In this document: positions 14,216 to 19,192 of the stretch, in pieces
Position numbering within the stretch: position 1 is the stretch's first letter
Layout: every line of letters starts with the position of its first letter
DNA from: a virus
Length of the DNA: 21,307 bases
Direction: 5' to 3' (one strand)
Virus record (IMG/VR): IMGVR_UViG_3300044641_007261
Coordinates: 1 to 21,307 of that record
Program-made: the position numbers and the translations under genes
Notes under the pieces: model-generated
What the model was told of the DNA's origin: nothing
Databases searched by the model: none
What the model saw: only the letters and a program-made list of their open reading frames with translations

Positions 14216-14563
14216 CTAGGAGAGGCGCTGCAGCGGCTTCCCTTCGATGCCATACAGCGTGATGAGCTGCCGAGCGCTCTCCCCCAGCAGCAGCTGATTC
14301 CCGAGTCGGTGCGGGTGAGGCCGTGTGCGCAGCCAGCTGACCGGGCAGCCACTGCAGCGGCCTTTGCCTCTCAGCCGGCTGGCCAGTTGGGTAGCGGTCG
14401 ACTGGCTCACGCCCATCACCGCCATGAAATCGGACACGTGATCAGCCTGGCCAGCGGCCACGCGCACCAGGGCCTCGAGTTGCTGCACCGTCAGGTCCGG
14501 GTCTGCGGTTCTGGCCGCGGCGAGAAAGGCCGCCAGATCGGCGGCCGTGTTCAGGTTCGGCAT
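14216..14563 (-). CDS. Small winged-helix (MarR-like) DNA-binding protein (115 aa)
   Basis: The start chosen is ATG 14563, 4 bases after the RlpA-like stop; the longer open frame to 14617 would run into that gene. Residues 25-75 contain LTVQQLEALVRVAAG and a helix-turn-helix VSDFMAVMGVSQSTATQLASRL, close to the MarR pattern in which helix 3 'qst.t...rL' contacts DNA. After it comes a Cys/Arg-rich wing-like stretch (GRCSGCPVSWLRTRPHPHRLG) and LLLGESARQLITLYG. It probably binds DNA as a dimer and belongs to the same leftward block as the KilA-N gene downstream. It is not close in sequence to the other MarR-like protein at 12893-13210. Confidence 0.7.
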   Translation of the reverse strand: MPNLNTAADLAAFLAAARTADPDLTVQQLEALVRVAAGQADHVSDFMAVMGVSQSTATQLASRLRGKGRCSGCPVSWLRTRPHPHRLGNQLLLGESARQLITLYGIEGKPLQRLS

Positions 14564-14567
14564 GGCG

Positions 14568-14894
14568 TCAGGGGTGGGTGATCTGAACCGTTGCGGTGCC
14601 ATCGAGCGGCACGCCAAGGCGCTGGGCAGCGCCGGCGCTCAGGTCGATCGAGTCGCAGTCGCAACGGTCTGTCACAGGCACGGTGAGCACGCGGCCTTGG
14701 TGGCTGACCCGAACACGGGTGCCGCATGGCAACCACGGGTGAGCAGCACTGATTCCCCAGTGCTGATAGGTGTGGCCGCAGGCGGTCTGCCGGCCGTGAT
14801 ACCAGCCGTCGTAGACGGTGGCGGTGACGTGTCGGCCGCCGGCGATCGCAGGCGTGATCGGCTGCAGCAGCAGCAGTAGCAATGGGATGCGCAT
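14568..14894 (-). CDS. Secreted RlpA-like double-psi beta-barrel protein (108 aa)
   Basis: The start at ATG 14894 gives a clear signal peptide (MRIPLLLLLLQPITPAIAGG) and places the C/A-rich leader 5 bases upstream, so the longer frame to 14981 is rejected. The mature protein shows the RlpA/DPBB layout: VTATVYDGWYHGRQTACG, then GISAAHPWLPCGTRVRV, VLTVPVTDRCDCDSIDLSAGAAQRLG. The DR..(x)IDLS..AA..LG motif is the RlpA family hallmark, in which the Asp acts in glycan cleavage. Four or more Cys residues suggest disulphides outside the cytoplasm. It would act on the cell wall or at the surface; in a leftward early/lysogeny block it might be a lysogenic-conversion or lysis-assisting protein. That role is inferred. 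Confidence 0.8.
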   Translation of the reverse strand: MRIPLLLLLLQPITPAIAGGRHVTATVYDGWYHGRQTACGHTYQHWGISAAHPWLPCGTRVRVSHQGRVLTVPVTDRCDCDSIDLSAGAAQRLGVPLDGTATVQITHP

Positions 14895-14899
14895 CGGCT

Positions 14900-14911
14900 G
14901 GTGGTTGTTGG
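14900..14911 (-). promoter_or_regulatory. C/A-rich leader CCAACAACCACC before the RlpA-like gene
   Basis: On the coding strand the motif ends 5 bases before ATG 14894. It decides the start codon, because the longer frame would place the motif inside the coding sequence. No Shine-Dalgarno is visible. Confidence 0.6.
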
Positions 14912-14952
14912 TGAGGGAAGGGCAGCACATGTGACGCGCTGCCCGTTTGCCA

Positions 14953-15132
14953 TCAGTCCGTGGCAGGCATCCCAACCTCAAGCACGTGAGCGCAGAGGTT
15001 CGAGATGCTGCGGCCTTGATCGAGTGCTGTTGTGATCAGCCTCTGGTGCAGGGCGTAACTGATGGTGATGGTGATTCGAGCGGGCTTTCGTTTGGCGATG
15101 GCCAGCCGATCACGTAGCGAGACAGGTTCCAT
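14953..15132 (-). CDS. Small ribbon-helix-helix-like protein (59 aa)
   Basis: The start chosen is ATG 15132, with AGAGGGG just upstream; the longer frame to 15297 crosses a hairpin and an overlapping small gene. The protein begins MEPVSLRDRLAIAKRKP, then ARITITISYALHQRLITTALDQGRSISNLCAHVLEVGM. A short beta strand (RITITIS) followed by two helices (ALHQRLITTALDQG and SISNLCAHVLEVG) is the CopG/Arc ribbon-helix-helix pattern, with strand residues contacting DNA as a dimer. It is probably a small repressor, and its target could be one of the operator-like repeats in this window; that link is inferred. A CTCACCTG site lies at 15156-15163 upstream. Confidence 0.7.
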   Translation of the reverse strand: MEPVSLRDRLAIAKRKPARITITISYALHQRLITTALDQGRSISNLCAHVLEVGMPATD

Positions 15133-15165
15133 AGGACCCCTCTGGTGACACAGGGCAGGTGAGCC

Positions 15166-15197
15166 CTGCAGAGAGGGCCCGCAGGCCCTCAGTGCAG
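15166..15197 (-). terminator. Bulged hairpin, copy 1 (5 bp + internal loop + 7 bp)
   Basis: CTGCA/TGCAG outer stem, GA/AG internal loop, GAGGGCC/GGCCCTC inner stem, loop CGCA. It lies just after the stop of the tiny gene 15201-15329 on the minus strand. A near copy is at 16351-16380, after the clamp-like gene. It could be a weak terminator or an RNA processing or protection element. Confidence 0.5.
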
Positions 15198-15200
15198 AGA

Positions 15201-15329
15201 TCAGGGCCCGGTGTGCTGACCGGTGGCCGGTTGGGCCGTGAGGGCCCCTTGTGGCGGCTGCTGTGCAGTGGTGAACAGGATGCCCAGGCAAAACCAAATT
15301 GCGAACAGGGCGAGGCGGTTATGGGTCAC
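15201..15329 (-). CDS. Tiny hydrophobic peptide (42 aa) with strong ribosome-binding site
   Basis: The start is GTG 15329, three bases after the ArdC-like stop. A full GAGGAGG Shine-Dalgarno (15338-15344, minus strand) lies 8 bases upstream, inside the ArdC-like gene's last codons. The peptide begins MTHNRLALFAIWFCLGIL, with hydrophobic residues 6-21, and then has a Gln/Pro/Thr-rich tail (QQPPQGALTAQPATGQHTGP). It could be a secreted or membrane-anchored peptide. It has no known family. The strong ribosome-binding site and tight spacing are the main evidence. Confidence 0.55.
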   Translation of the reverse strand: MTHNRLALFAIWFCLGILFTTAQQPPQGALTAQPATGQHTGP

Positions 15330-15332
15330 TGA

Positions 15333-16313
15333 TCAGGCCTCCTCGATCACTTCAGGGCCGCAAATCATGTTTGCCGCCTTGGTGGCATCGCTCAGCACCT
15401 TGAACAGGACCTTTGGCCCTTCTTTGAGCACCTTTGCCCAGCTGTCCAGATAGGCGGCATGGTTCTCAGTGCTGCTGGGGATGGCCAGCCGGTTGCAGAT
15501 CAAGAAGGCGCCGAGTTCGGCTACCAGTTCTTCGCGGGCGTAGTCATCAGAGCCAAACGGGTTGCCCAGCTTGCGAGCCAACCTGCTGCTGTGGCCGGTG
15601 CTGTGCACCTGCTCGTGAGCCCAGGTTGCATAGAGCCCAGCACCGCTCGAGAACTGCGCTCGAGTTGGCATGGTGATCGCATCCGTAGCGCTGCTGTAGA
15701 AGGCGCGATCACCGCCCCACGTGGTGGCCACCTGCCATCCACCTAGGACCTGTTCAGCATCAGCCAGCCGCTCAGGTTCAGGCTTGACGATGACAGCACC
15801 GGTGGCCGCGGCGATCGCAGCATCCAGCGACTGCTGAGCCTCTTCGTCACGACCCACCAAGTCCGCGACATTGAACACACACGCCGGCTTGTAACTGACC
15901 CATGCCGCAATCAGCGGCTGGCCATCAGGGCCCAGCACCGGTTTGCCGTTCTCATCCTCCTGGGCCCGTTTGTTCAGCTGAGGCCTGAGCACGTAGCAGC
16001 CCTGCGAACCCTTGCGGGGATACCAGCCCTTGCCCTTGGCTTGAGCACAGCCCAGCCACAGCGGCAGGTTGTACCCACGGCAGGCGGCCCACATTTCGAG
16101 CACTGCAGGGTTGCTGCCCCGATAGGCGGCACCGGTCAGCAGGTTGCGGTGCTGGCCCTGCAGCCCCAGCTGTGCCCACTCTCGCCGCCAGGGGTTTACC
16201 CCTCGCTCAAGCACCTCAATCAGTGCTGTGCACAGCTTCTCTTCAGCGCTGGGGCCGTCATACGTGCGGCGTTTCTTTGCAGTCGCCTTCTTTGTCTTGG
16301 TGGTGGTTGTCAT
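15333..16313 (-). CDS. ardC: ArdC-like antirestriction protein with zincin metallopeptidase domain (326 aa)
   Basis: Residues 20-145 resemble the ArdC N-terminal ssDNA-binding domain (LCTALIEVLERGVNPWRREW, NLLTGAAYRGSNPAVL, KGSQGCYVLRP). Residues 190-326 form the zincin-like peptidase domain: YSSATDAITMPTRAQF, WAHEQVHSTGH with the HExxH zinc site (His233, Glu234, His237), and EELVAELGAFLIC with Glu266 as likely third ligand. ArdC proteins protect incoming DNA from restriction and are found on plasmids and phages. The start ATG 16313 is preceded by the C/A-rich leader (16322-16334) and no Shine-Dalgarno. A bulged hairpin (16351-16380) separates it from the clamp-like gene upstream. The antirestriction role is known for the family; it is inferred here. 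Confidence 0.87.
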   Translation of the reverse strand: MTTTTKTKKATAKKRRTYDGPSAEEKLCTALIEVLERGVNPWRREWAQLGLQGQHRNLLTGAAYRGSNPAVLEMWAACRGYNLPLWLGCAQAKGKGWYPRKGSQGCYVLRPQLNKRAQEDENGKPVLGPDGQPLIAAWVSYKPACVFNVADLVGRDEEAQQSLDAAIAAATGAVIVKPEPERLADAEQVLGGWQVATTWGGDRAFYSSATDAITMPTRAQFSSGAGLYATWAHEQVHSTGHSSRLARKLGNPFGSDDYAREELVAELGAFLICNRLAIPSSTENHAAYLDSWAKVLKEGPKVLFKVLSDATKAANMICGPEVIEEA

Positions 16314-16321
16314 CAGTCGGT

Positions 16322-16334
16322 GGTGGTTGTTGGG
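16322..16334 (-). promoter_or_regulatory. C/A-rich leader CCCAACAACCACC before the ArdC-like gene
   Basis: The motif ends 8 bases before ATG 16313. The 29 bases from here into the first codons (16306-16334) are identical to those before the clamp-like gene (17074-17102), which points to duplication or strong selection. Confidence 0.65.
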
Positions 16335-16350
16335 TTACAGGCGATGAGGC

Positions 16351-16380
16351 CTGCAGAGAGGGCCGAAGCCCTCAGTGCAG
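16351..16380 (-). terminator. Bulged hairpin, copy 2 (5 bp + internal loop + 6 bp)
   Basis: CTGCA/TGCAG outer stem, GA/AG internal loop, GAGGGC/GCCCTC inner stem, loop CGAA. It has the same architecture as 15166-15197, with a changed loop. It lies 12 bases after the clamp-like stop on the minus strand. No T-run follows. Confidence 0.5.
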
Positions 16381-16391
16381 ACGTCAGCCCC

Positions 16392-17081
16392 TCACTTGCG
16401 GATTTGAACCGGCATCAGCAGGTACTCGAGCTCACAGCCCTCGAGCGCCGGCAGCTCGCAGCTGCTGCTGAACACCAGTGGTGTGGTGGGTGAGTTGCAT
16501 TCCATGCGAACCACACCGTTGTGGCTGTAGCGACTCACCTCAGCCAAGAACTGGCCGAGATAGCTCGCATTCCATGCGATCGCGCCACCTGCTGCGTTCT
16601 TGAACTTGTCAGGCCACAGCTGATCGAGCTGCGGATACGCGTAGCAATCGGCGGCATGTTTCCAGGGCCTGGCCTCGATCAGATCAGCAGGCGGGAACTT
16701 GCCTCCCTTGCTGATGCGACCGCCAAGCACCTCCGCCACACCGCGGTCGCTCACCAGGGCCCAGTGGCCATGCGCAATCCGCTTGCGGAAGCTCGCAGCA
16801 TTCAGCAACAGCTGCTCACGCTCGAGATACCAGTGCTCACCAGCAGACAGGCGGAACCTGAATGCACGGTGCCCATCGGTCGACTCGATCGTGATCTGTT
16901 CGCCCGTCCGCCGCACGCTGATCAGCTGCAGCGCCTGTTTGGTCTCATCACGGCTGGCGAACTGCGCGGCCACATACAGCACCTGCGCAGGTAGGCAGGC
17001 GATCGTGCCCTCGCTACCGGCTAGCTGCATCAGCTGCAGCTCGCCAGCGCTTTTGTTCATCAGCTCAGTGGCAGTTGTCAT
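16392..17081 (-). CDS. Short sliding-clamp-like (DnaN-type) protein (229 aa)
   Basis: The start at ATG 17081 is set by the C/A-rich leader 8 bases upstream; the longer frame to 17126 would translate the leader. The protein resembles part of the DNA polymerase III beta clamp: FASRDETKQALQLISVRR followed by ITIESTDGHRAFRFRL matches the clamp pattern 'vs.de.rp.L.gv.le....i.l.aTDGhRla', and the C-terminus LEYLLMPVQIRK matches the conserved 'YlLMPmrl' end of bacterial clamps. At 229 aa it is much shorter than bacterial clamps (about 370 aa, three domains), enough for two clamp folds. It may act as a processivity factor for phage replication, or cap the host clamp. The identity is inferred from motifs seen by eye. 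Confidence 0.7.
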   Translation of the reverse strand: MTTATELMNKSAGELQLMQLAGSEGTIACLPAQVLYVAAQFASRDETKQALQLISVRRTGEQITIESTDGHRAFRFRLSAGEHWYLEREQLLLNAASFRKRIAHGHWALVSDRGVAEVLGGRISKGGKFPPADLIEARPWKHAADCYAYPQLDQLWPDKFKNAAGGAIAWNASYLGQFLAEVSRYSHNGVVRMECNSPTTPLVFSSSCELPALEGCELEYLLMPVQIRK

Positions 17082-17089
17082 CAGTCGGT

Positions 17090-17102
17090 GGTGGTTGTTG
17101 GG
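17090..17102 (-). promoter_or_regulatory. C/A-rich leader CCCAACAACCACC before the clamp-like gene
   Basis: The motif ends 8 bases before ATG 17081 and is part of the 29-base block identical to the ArdC-like leader. No Shine-Dalgarno is present. Confidence 0.65.
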
Positions 17103-17114
17103 CAGGCAAGGCGC

Positions 17115-17134
17115 AGTGCATCTCACCTGTGCAC
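17115..17134. promoter_or_regulatory. 20-base operator-like repeat, copy A (contains CTCACCTGTGCAC)
   Basis: This 20-base block differs from 18961-18980 at one base only. It contains the CTCACCTGTGCA variant of the TGCAC-CT-GTGCA palindrome and lies 34 bases before the clamp-like start codon (minus strand), where a regulator could act on leftward transcription. Confidence 0.6.
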
Positions 17135-17136
17135 CG

Positions 17137-17166
17137 TTCTAACACCACCTGCCACAAGTGCGTCAA
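17137..17166 (-). promoter_or_regulatory. Weak candidate promoter for the leftward block
   Basis: On the minus strand TTGACG (-35, 17161-17166) is followed after 18 bases by TTAGAA (or, shifted by one, TAGAAC), a poor -10. The CTCACCTGTGCAC operator-like repeat sits immediately downstream, near the expected transcription start. Only the -35 is a good match. Confidence 0.3.
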
Positions 17167-17198
17167 CTAGCGGGCCGGGCGCGCGCGTCGTCTTGGTT

Positions 17199-17217
17199 AG
17201 GAATGGGAATCATTCTC
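17199..17217. promoter_or_regulatory. Fur-box-like sequence
   Basis: The 19 bases match the classical Fur consensus (GATAATGATAATCATTATC-type, in the form with GAGAATCATT) at about 14 positions by eye and contain the inverted repeat GAATG-N5-CATTC. Nothing iron-related is encoded nearby, so chance resemblance is possible. Confidence 0.25.
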
Positions 17218-17734
17218 AGGTCGTTTCGACGGCCGATGCCACCTGCAGCCCTGCCCTCAGCGCGACGCCAGCCGGGCTCAGCCGGTGCTCACCCAGGCAT
17301 CAAGCGACCCCAGCAGCTGACCCGCAGGGCTCACCCGCCTGCAGGCCAGGCCCAGCAGCTGTCAGCGCCTGTTCAATCCGCAAACAACCCAGGCCAGCGC
17401 TGGCCCCGGGCCCTCAGCTCTGCCGATCGCTGCGCAGTCGGGCCAGCAGGGCCCCGGCGGCCACCACCAGGGGCGGGCCGGCAGGGCCACGCCAGCGGCC
17501 ACCAGCTGCCCCGGCAGGGCCCCGCAGGGGCAGCGCCTGCCCTCCTCTGCCACGGCCTGGCCTCAGCGGGCCGCAGGGTGCAAGCAGGGGGGCATGGGGG
17601 GAACCCGGACCGCACGCGCTTCAGCCCCGCTACCAGATCACGCGAGGCAAAACGGGGTGAGATGAGAAGGCATGAGGGGTGATTGGTGGGGCGAAAGGTG
17701 AAGGGGGTCGGTGAGATGGGAGGGGTTAGATCAG

Positions 17735-17746
17735 TGCAGAGGTGCA
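17735..17746. promoter_or_regulatory. Operator-like site TGCAGAGGTGCA
   Basis: One mismatch to TGCACAGGTGCA at 4742-4753. It lies in the purine-rich part of the control region. Confidence 0.4.
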
Positions 17747-17773
17747 ACCCAGTGGGGCGATGAGCCGTGGTGC

Positions 17774-17802
17774 GGGGGAGGCAGGGGCGTGTTGGGGAGG
17801 GG
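17774..17802 (+). other. G-quadruplex candidate
   Basis: Four G-tracts of four or five bases (17774-17778, 17784-17787, 17794-17797, 17799-17802) are separated by loops of 5, 6 and 1 bases, and a further GGG follows at 17805. This satisfies the usual four-tract rule with four-G tracts. It lies in the non-coding control region on the strand of the rightward genes. Confidence 0.5.
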
Positions 17803-17927
17803 ACGGGCGGCGAATTGCCACAGTGGGTTGGGATTCCGCGTTCCTGTTCCGAGGGTTTCCTCTGCCCGCGGAATAGAGATCCAGAGGGATCGGAGTAGGT
17901 GCCTAGGGGCGCAAGGGCTGGTTAGTG

Positions 17928-17939
17928 TGCACCTGTGCA
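17928..17939. promoter_or_regulatory. Perfect operator-like palindrome TGCACCTGTGCA
   Basis: TGCAC-CT-GTGCA, the clearest copy of the family. It lies 159 bases before the rightward winged-helix gene. Confidence 0.55.
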
Positions 17940-18031
17940 TCGACGCACATACTCCACCCGGCAGATCCCTTGGTATGACAGGGCTGTTTTCCAATACCAG
18001 TCAGGGACTGGGTTCTCAGCGTCTAGTACCA

Positions 18032-18048
18032 CCTAGGTACTACCTAGG
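18032..18048. promoter_or_regulatory. Tandem CCTAGG boxes upstream of the rightward genes
   Basis: Two CCTAGG cores (18032-18037, 18043-18048) spaced 11 bases, about one helical turn, centre to centre, the first within the palindrome ACCTAGGT. A third is at 18071-18076, and the same core forms the palindrome before the MarR-like gene. The helical spacing suggests cooperative binding by a dimeric regulator. Confidence 0.45.
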
Positions 18049-18098
18049 AGTGAACTGCCGGTCTATGGGGCCTAGGGGCTAGGTCCCAGCAACCCCCA

Positions 18099-18464
18099 AT
18101 GACCACCACCAGCAAACCGTCGTTCGTCATGGTTCAACTCACGGACATCGACCGGCTCATGGAGCTCTTTGCCTCCAGAGAGCTCATGCACCGCGATGCG
18201 TCGGTGATCTTTGCTCTGATCTCCGGCACCGACACCTACAGCGGCAAGGTGCGGCTCACAGCCAATGCCCTGGCCAATCAGCTGCAGATCACACCCAACG
18301 AAGCGCGGGCCGCCATCGCCCGTCTGAAGAAGCAGCACCTGGTCCGCCACATCAAGGACCCGAAGACCGGCGAGACCTACTACCGCCTCAATCCATGGAT
18401 GGTGCGATCCACCGGCAGCGTCGCCCTGCAAACCATGGCCATGCGTGAGTTCGAGGAAGCCTGA
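18099..18464 (+). CDS. Winged-helix DNA-binding protein (121 aa), replication-initiator/regulator-like
   Basis: First gene of the rightward block. Residues 10-105 form a winged-helix domain: FVMVQLTDIDRLMELFASRE, MHRDASVIFALISGTD, VRLTANALANQLQITPNEARAAIARLKKQHLV (helix-turn-helix with recognition helix TPNEARAAIARLKK) and a wing with HIKDPKTGETYYRLNPWMV. The layout and the 'YRlNP.mv' end recall RepL-type plasmid replication proteins and similar phage winged-helix proteins, but the match is by eye. It could be an initiator for phage replication or a transcription factor for late genes. The leader reads CCCAGCAACCCCCA before ATG 18099, a degenerate form of the C/A-rich leader, with no Shine-Dalgarno. 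Confidence 0.72.
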   Translation: MTTTSKPSFVMVQLTDIDRLMELFASRELMHRDASVIFALISGTDTYSGKVRLTANALANQLQITPNEARAAIARLKKQHLVRHIKDPKTGETYYRLNPWMVRSTGSVALQTMAMREFEEA

Positions 18465-18472
18465 GCGCACAC

Positions 18473-18485
18473 CCCAACAACCACC
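18473..18485 (+). promoter_or_regulatory. C/A-rich leader CCCAACAACCACC before the 18490 gene
   Basis: The motif ends 4 bases before ATG 18490. This is the plus-strand example, showing that the element follows gene orientation rather than a strand. Confidence 0.6.
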
Positions 18486-18489
18486 ACCG

Positions 18490-18825
18490 ATGAAACCGAT
18501 CCGCATCAGCCAGCTCAATGCCGCCCAGGTGGCGGCCGTCTTCAAAAGCGAGCGCTTCTGTCAGCTCACCGATAGCCAGCTGGCGGCGCTGCACCACCGC
18601 TCACAACAGCTCGAGGTGCAGCAGCAGTCCACGCTGCAACGCAAGCGTCGCCGGCACTGGATGATCGCCGCGGCCGTAGCGGTCCTGGTGGCCATCGCAC
18701 CCTTCTGGCAGATCGCGCTTGCGTTGTCCGCTGTCATCGCCATCTGGGCGTTGCTGCTCAGCGCTGCCTGGGGCGTTGTGCAGCGCCTGCGAACCGCGCT
18801 GTCAGGGAAGAAGCCAGTGCCCTAA
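18490..18825 (+). CDS. Small two-span membrane protein (111 aa)
   Basis: The start at ATG 18490 is fixed by the C/A-rich leader; the longer frame from 18445 overlaps the previous gene and would translate the leader. Residues 1-50 are a soluble, Gln/Ser-rich helical part (LTDSQLAALHHRSQQLEVQQQ), followed by a very basic RKRRRH at 51-56. Two hydrophobic segments follow (about 58-72 and 74-97) and a short basic tail. By the positive-inside rule both ends would be cytoplasmic. In T7 a holin gene sits just upstream of the terminase genes, so a holin role is possible, but a better-placed pair lies at 10056-10417. No family was recognised. Confidence 0.65.
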   Translation: MKPIRISQLNAAQVAAVFKSERFCQLTDSQLAALHHRSQQLEVQQQSTLQRKRRRHWMIAAAVAVLVAIAPFWQIALALSAVIAIWALLLSAAWGVVQRLRTALSGKKPVP

Positions 18826-18903
18826 CCTGGCTCCAGCAGTAACAGGTGGTGCTGACTGCGACTGCAGCTATGGGGTGCTGTCCCCGCAGTTGTGGTTGTT
18901 GGG

Positions 18904-18941
18904 GGAAGCCCTCATCGTTCTTCGGAATGGTGAGGGCTTCC
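18904..18941 (+). terminator. 17-bp hairpin with UUCG tetraloop
   Basis: 18904-18920 pairs with 18925-18941 along 17 positions (two G-T wobbles) around a C(TTCG)G loop, an exceptionally stable form. It separates the membrane-protein gene from the terminase module. Only a short T-containing stretch (TTGC) follows, so it may act as a terminator, an RNA-processing site or a 3' stabiliser. Confidence 0.6.
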
Positions 18942-18960
18942 TTGCATCTGCAGCACAATG

Positions 18961-18980
18961 AGTGCAACTCACCTGTGCAC
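18961..18980. promoter_or_regulatory. 20-base operator-like repeat, copy B, directly before the terminase module
   Basis: It differs by one base from 17115-17134 and ends two bases before ATG 18983. Binding here would block transcription or translation of the terminase module. It lies 19 bases after the UUCG hairpin. Confidence 0.6.
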
Positions 18981-18982
18981 AA

Positions 18983-19192
18983 ATGCCCTACCTGACCAAC
19001 ACCGAGCGATTGGCCCTTGGACTGGTGGGCAGCAGTGCGCCGGAGGAGGCCGTTGTGGCCGCGGCCCAGGGCGAGCCCGAGCAAGAGCAGTGCGAGCTCA
19101 GGTCTGCCAAGCGTGCTCGCAACCGGAAGGGCGAGTTCAAGGGCGACGACCCGGTCACCCCTGAGGTGAACGAGGCCTTTGAGGCTGAGTGA
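18983..19192 (+). CDS. Small protein upstream of terminase (69 aa)
   Basis: ATG 18983 is preferred because the alternative GTG 18962 would place the operator-like repeat inside the coding sequence. The protein begins MPYLTNTERLALGLVG, continues with an acidic/Ala-rich middle and ends RNRKGEFKGDDPVTPEVNEAFEAE. The C-terminal 'RN.KG.FK.DDP.TP.vNEA' pattern is familiar from small cyanophage proteins, as far as I recall, but no function is attached. The stop overlaps the next start (TGATG). It could be a small structural or packaging accessory protein. Confidence 0.68.
   Translation: MPYLTNTERLALGLVGSSAPEEAVVAAAQGEPEQEQCELRSAKRARNRKGEFKGDDPVTPEVNEAFEAE

Larger units (their letters stand above)
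17103..18098. other. Divergent control region, about 1 kb without a convincing gene
   Basis: This lies between the leftward clamp-like gene and the rightward winged-helix gene. Open frames here have no family resemblance and unnatural, Pro/Arg/Ala-rich translations. 17230-17600 is extremely G/C-rich with recurring GCAGGGC and CCAGCAGCTG words and an 8-bp stem (GCTGCCCC 17505-17512 with GGGGCAGC 17527-17534). 17640-17810 is strongly purine (G) rich on the plus strand. Operator-like repeats, a Fur-like box, a G-quadruplex candidate and CCTAGG palindromes are listed separately. It is a good candidate for the early/lysogeny switch and possibly a replication origin or attP; none of these is proved. 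Confidence 0.6.

Noticed and set aside
17158-17682. 174-codon open frame in the control region, and overlapping frames on both strands
   Set aside because: Translations are Pro/Arg/Ala/Gly-rich without any domain pattern, a usual result of very high G/C content; no ribosome-binding site or leader motif precedes the start.
18892-18903. Inverted copy of the C/A-rich leader (minus strand)
   Set aside because: No start codon or plausible gene follows it on the minus strand, so it was not listed as a leader.
18958-19164. 68-codon frame starting ATG 18958
   Set aside because: It is out of frame with the coupled gene 18983-19192, starts across the operator repeat, and its product is Arg/Gly-rich shadow sequence.
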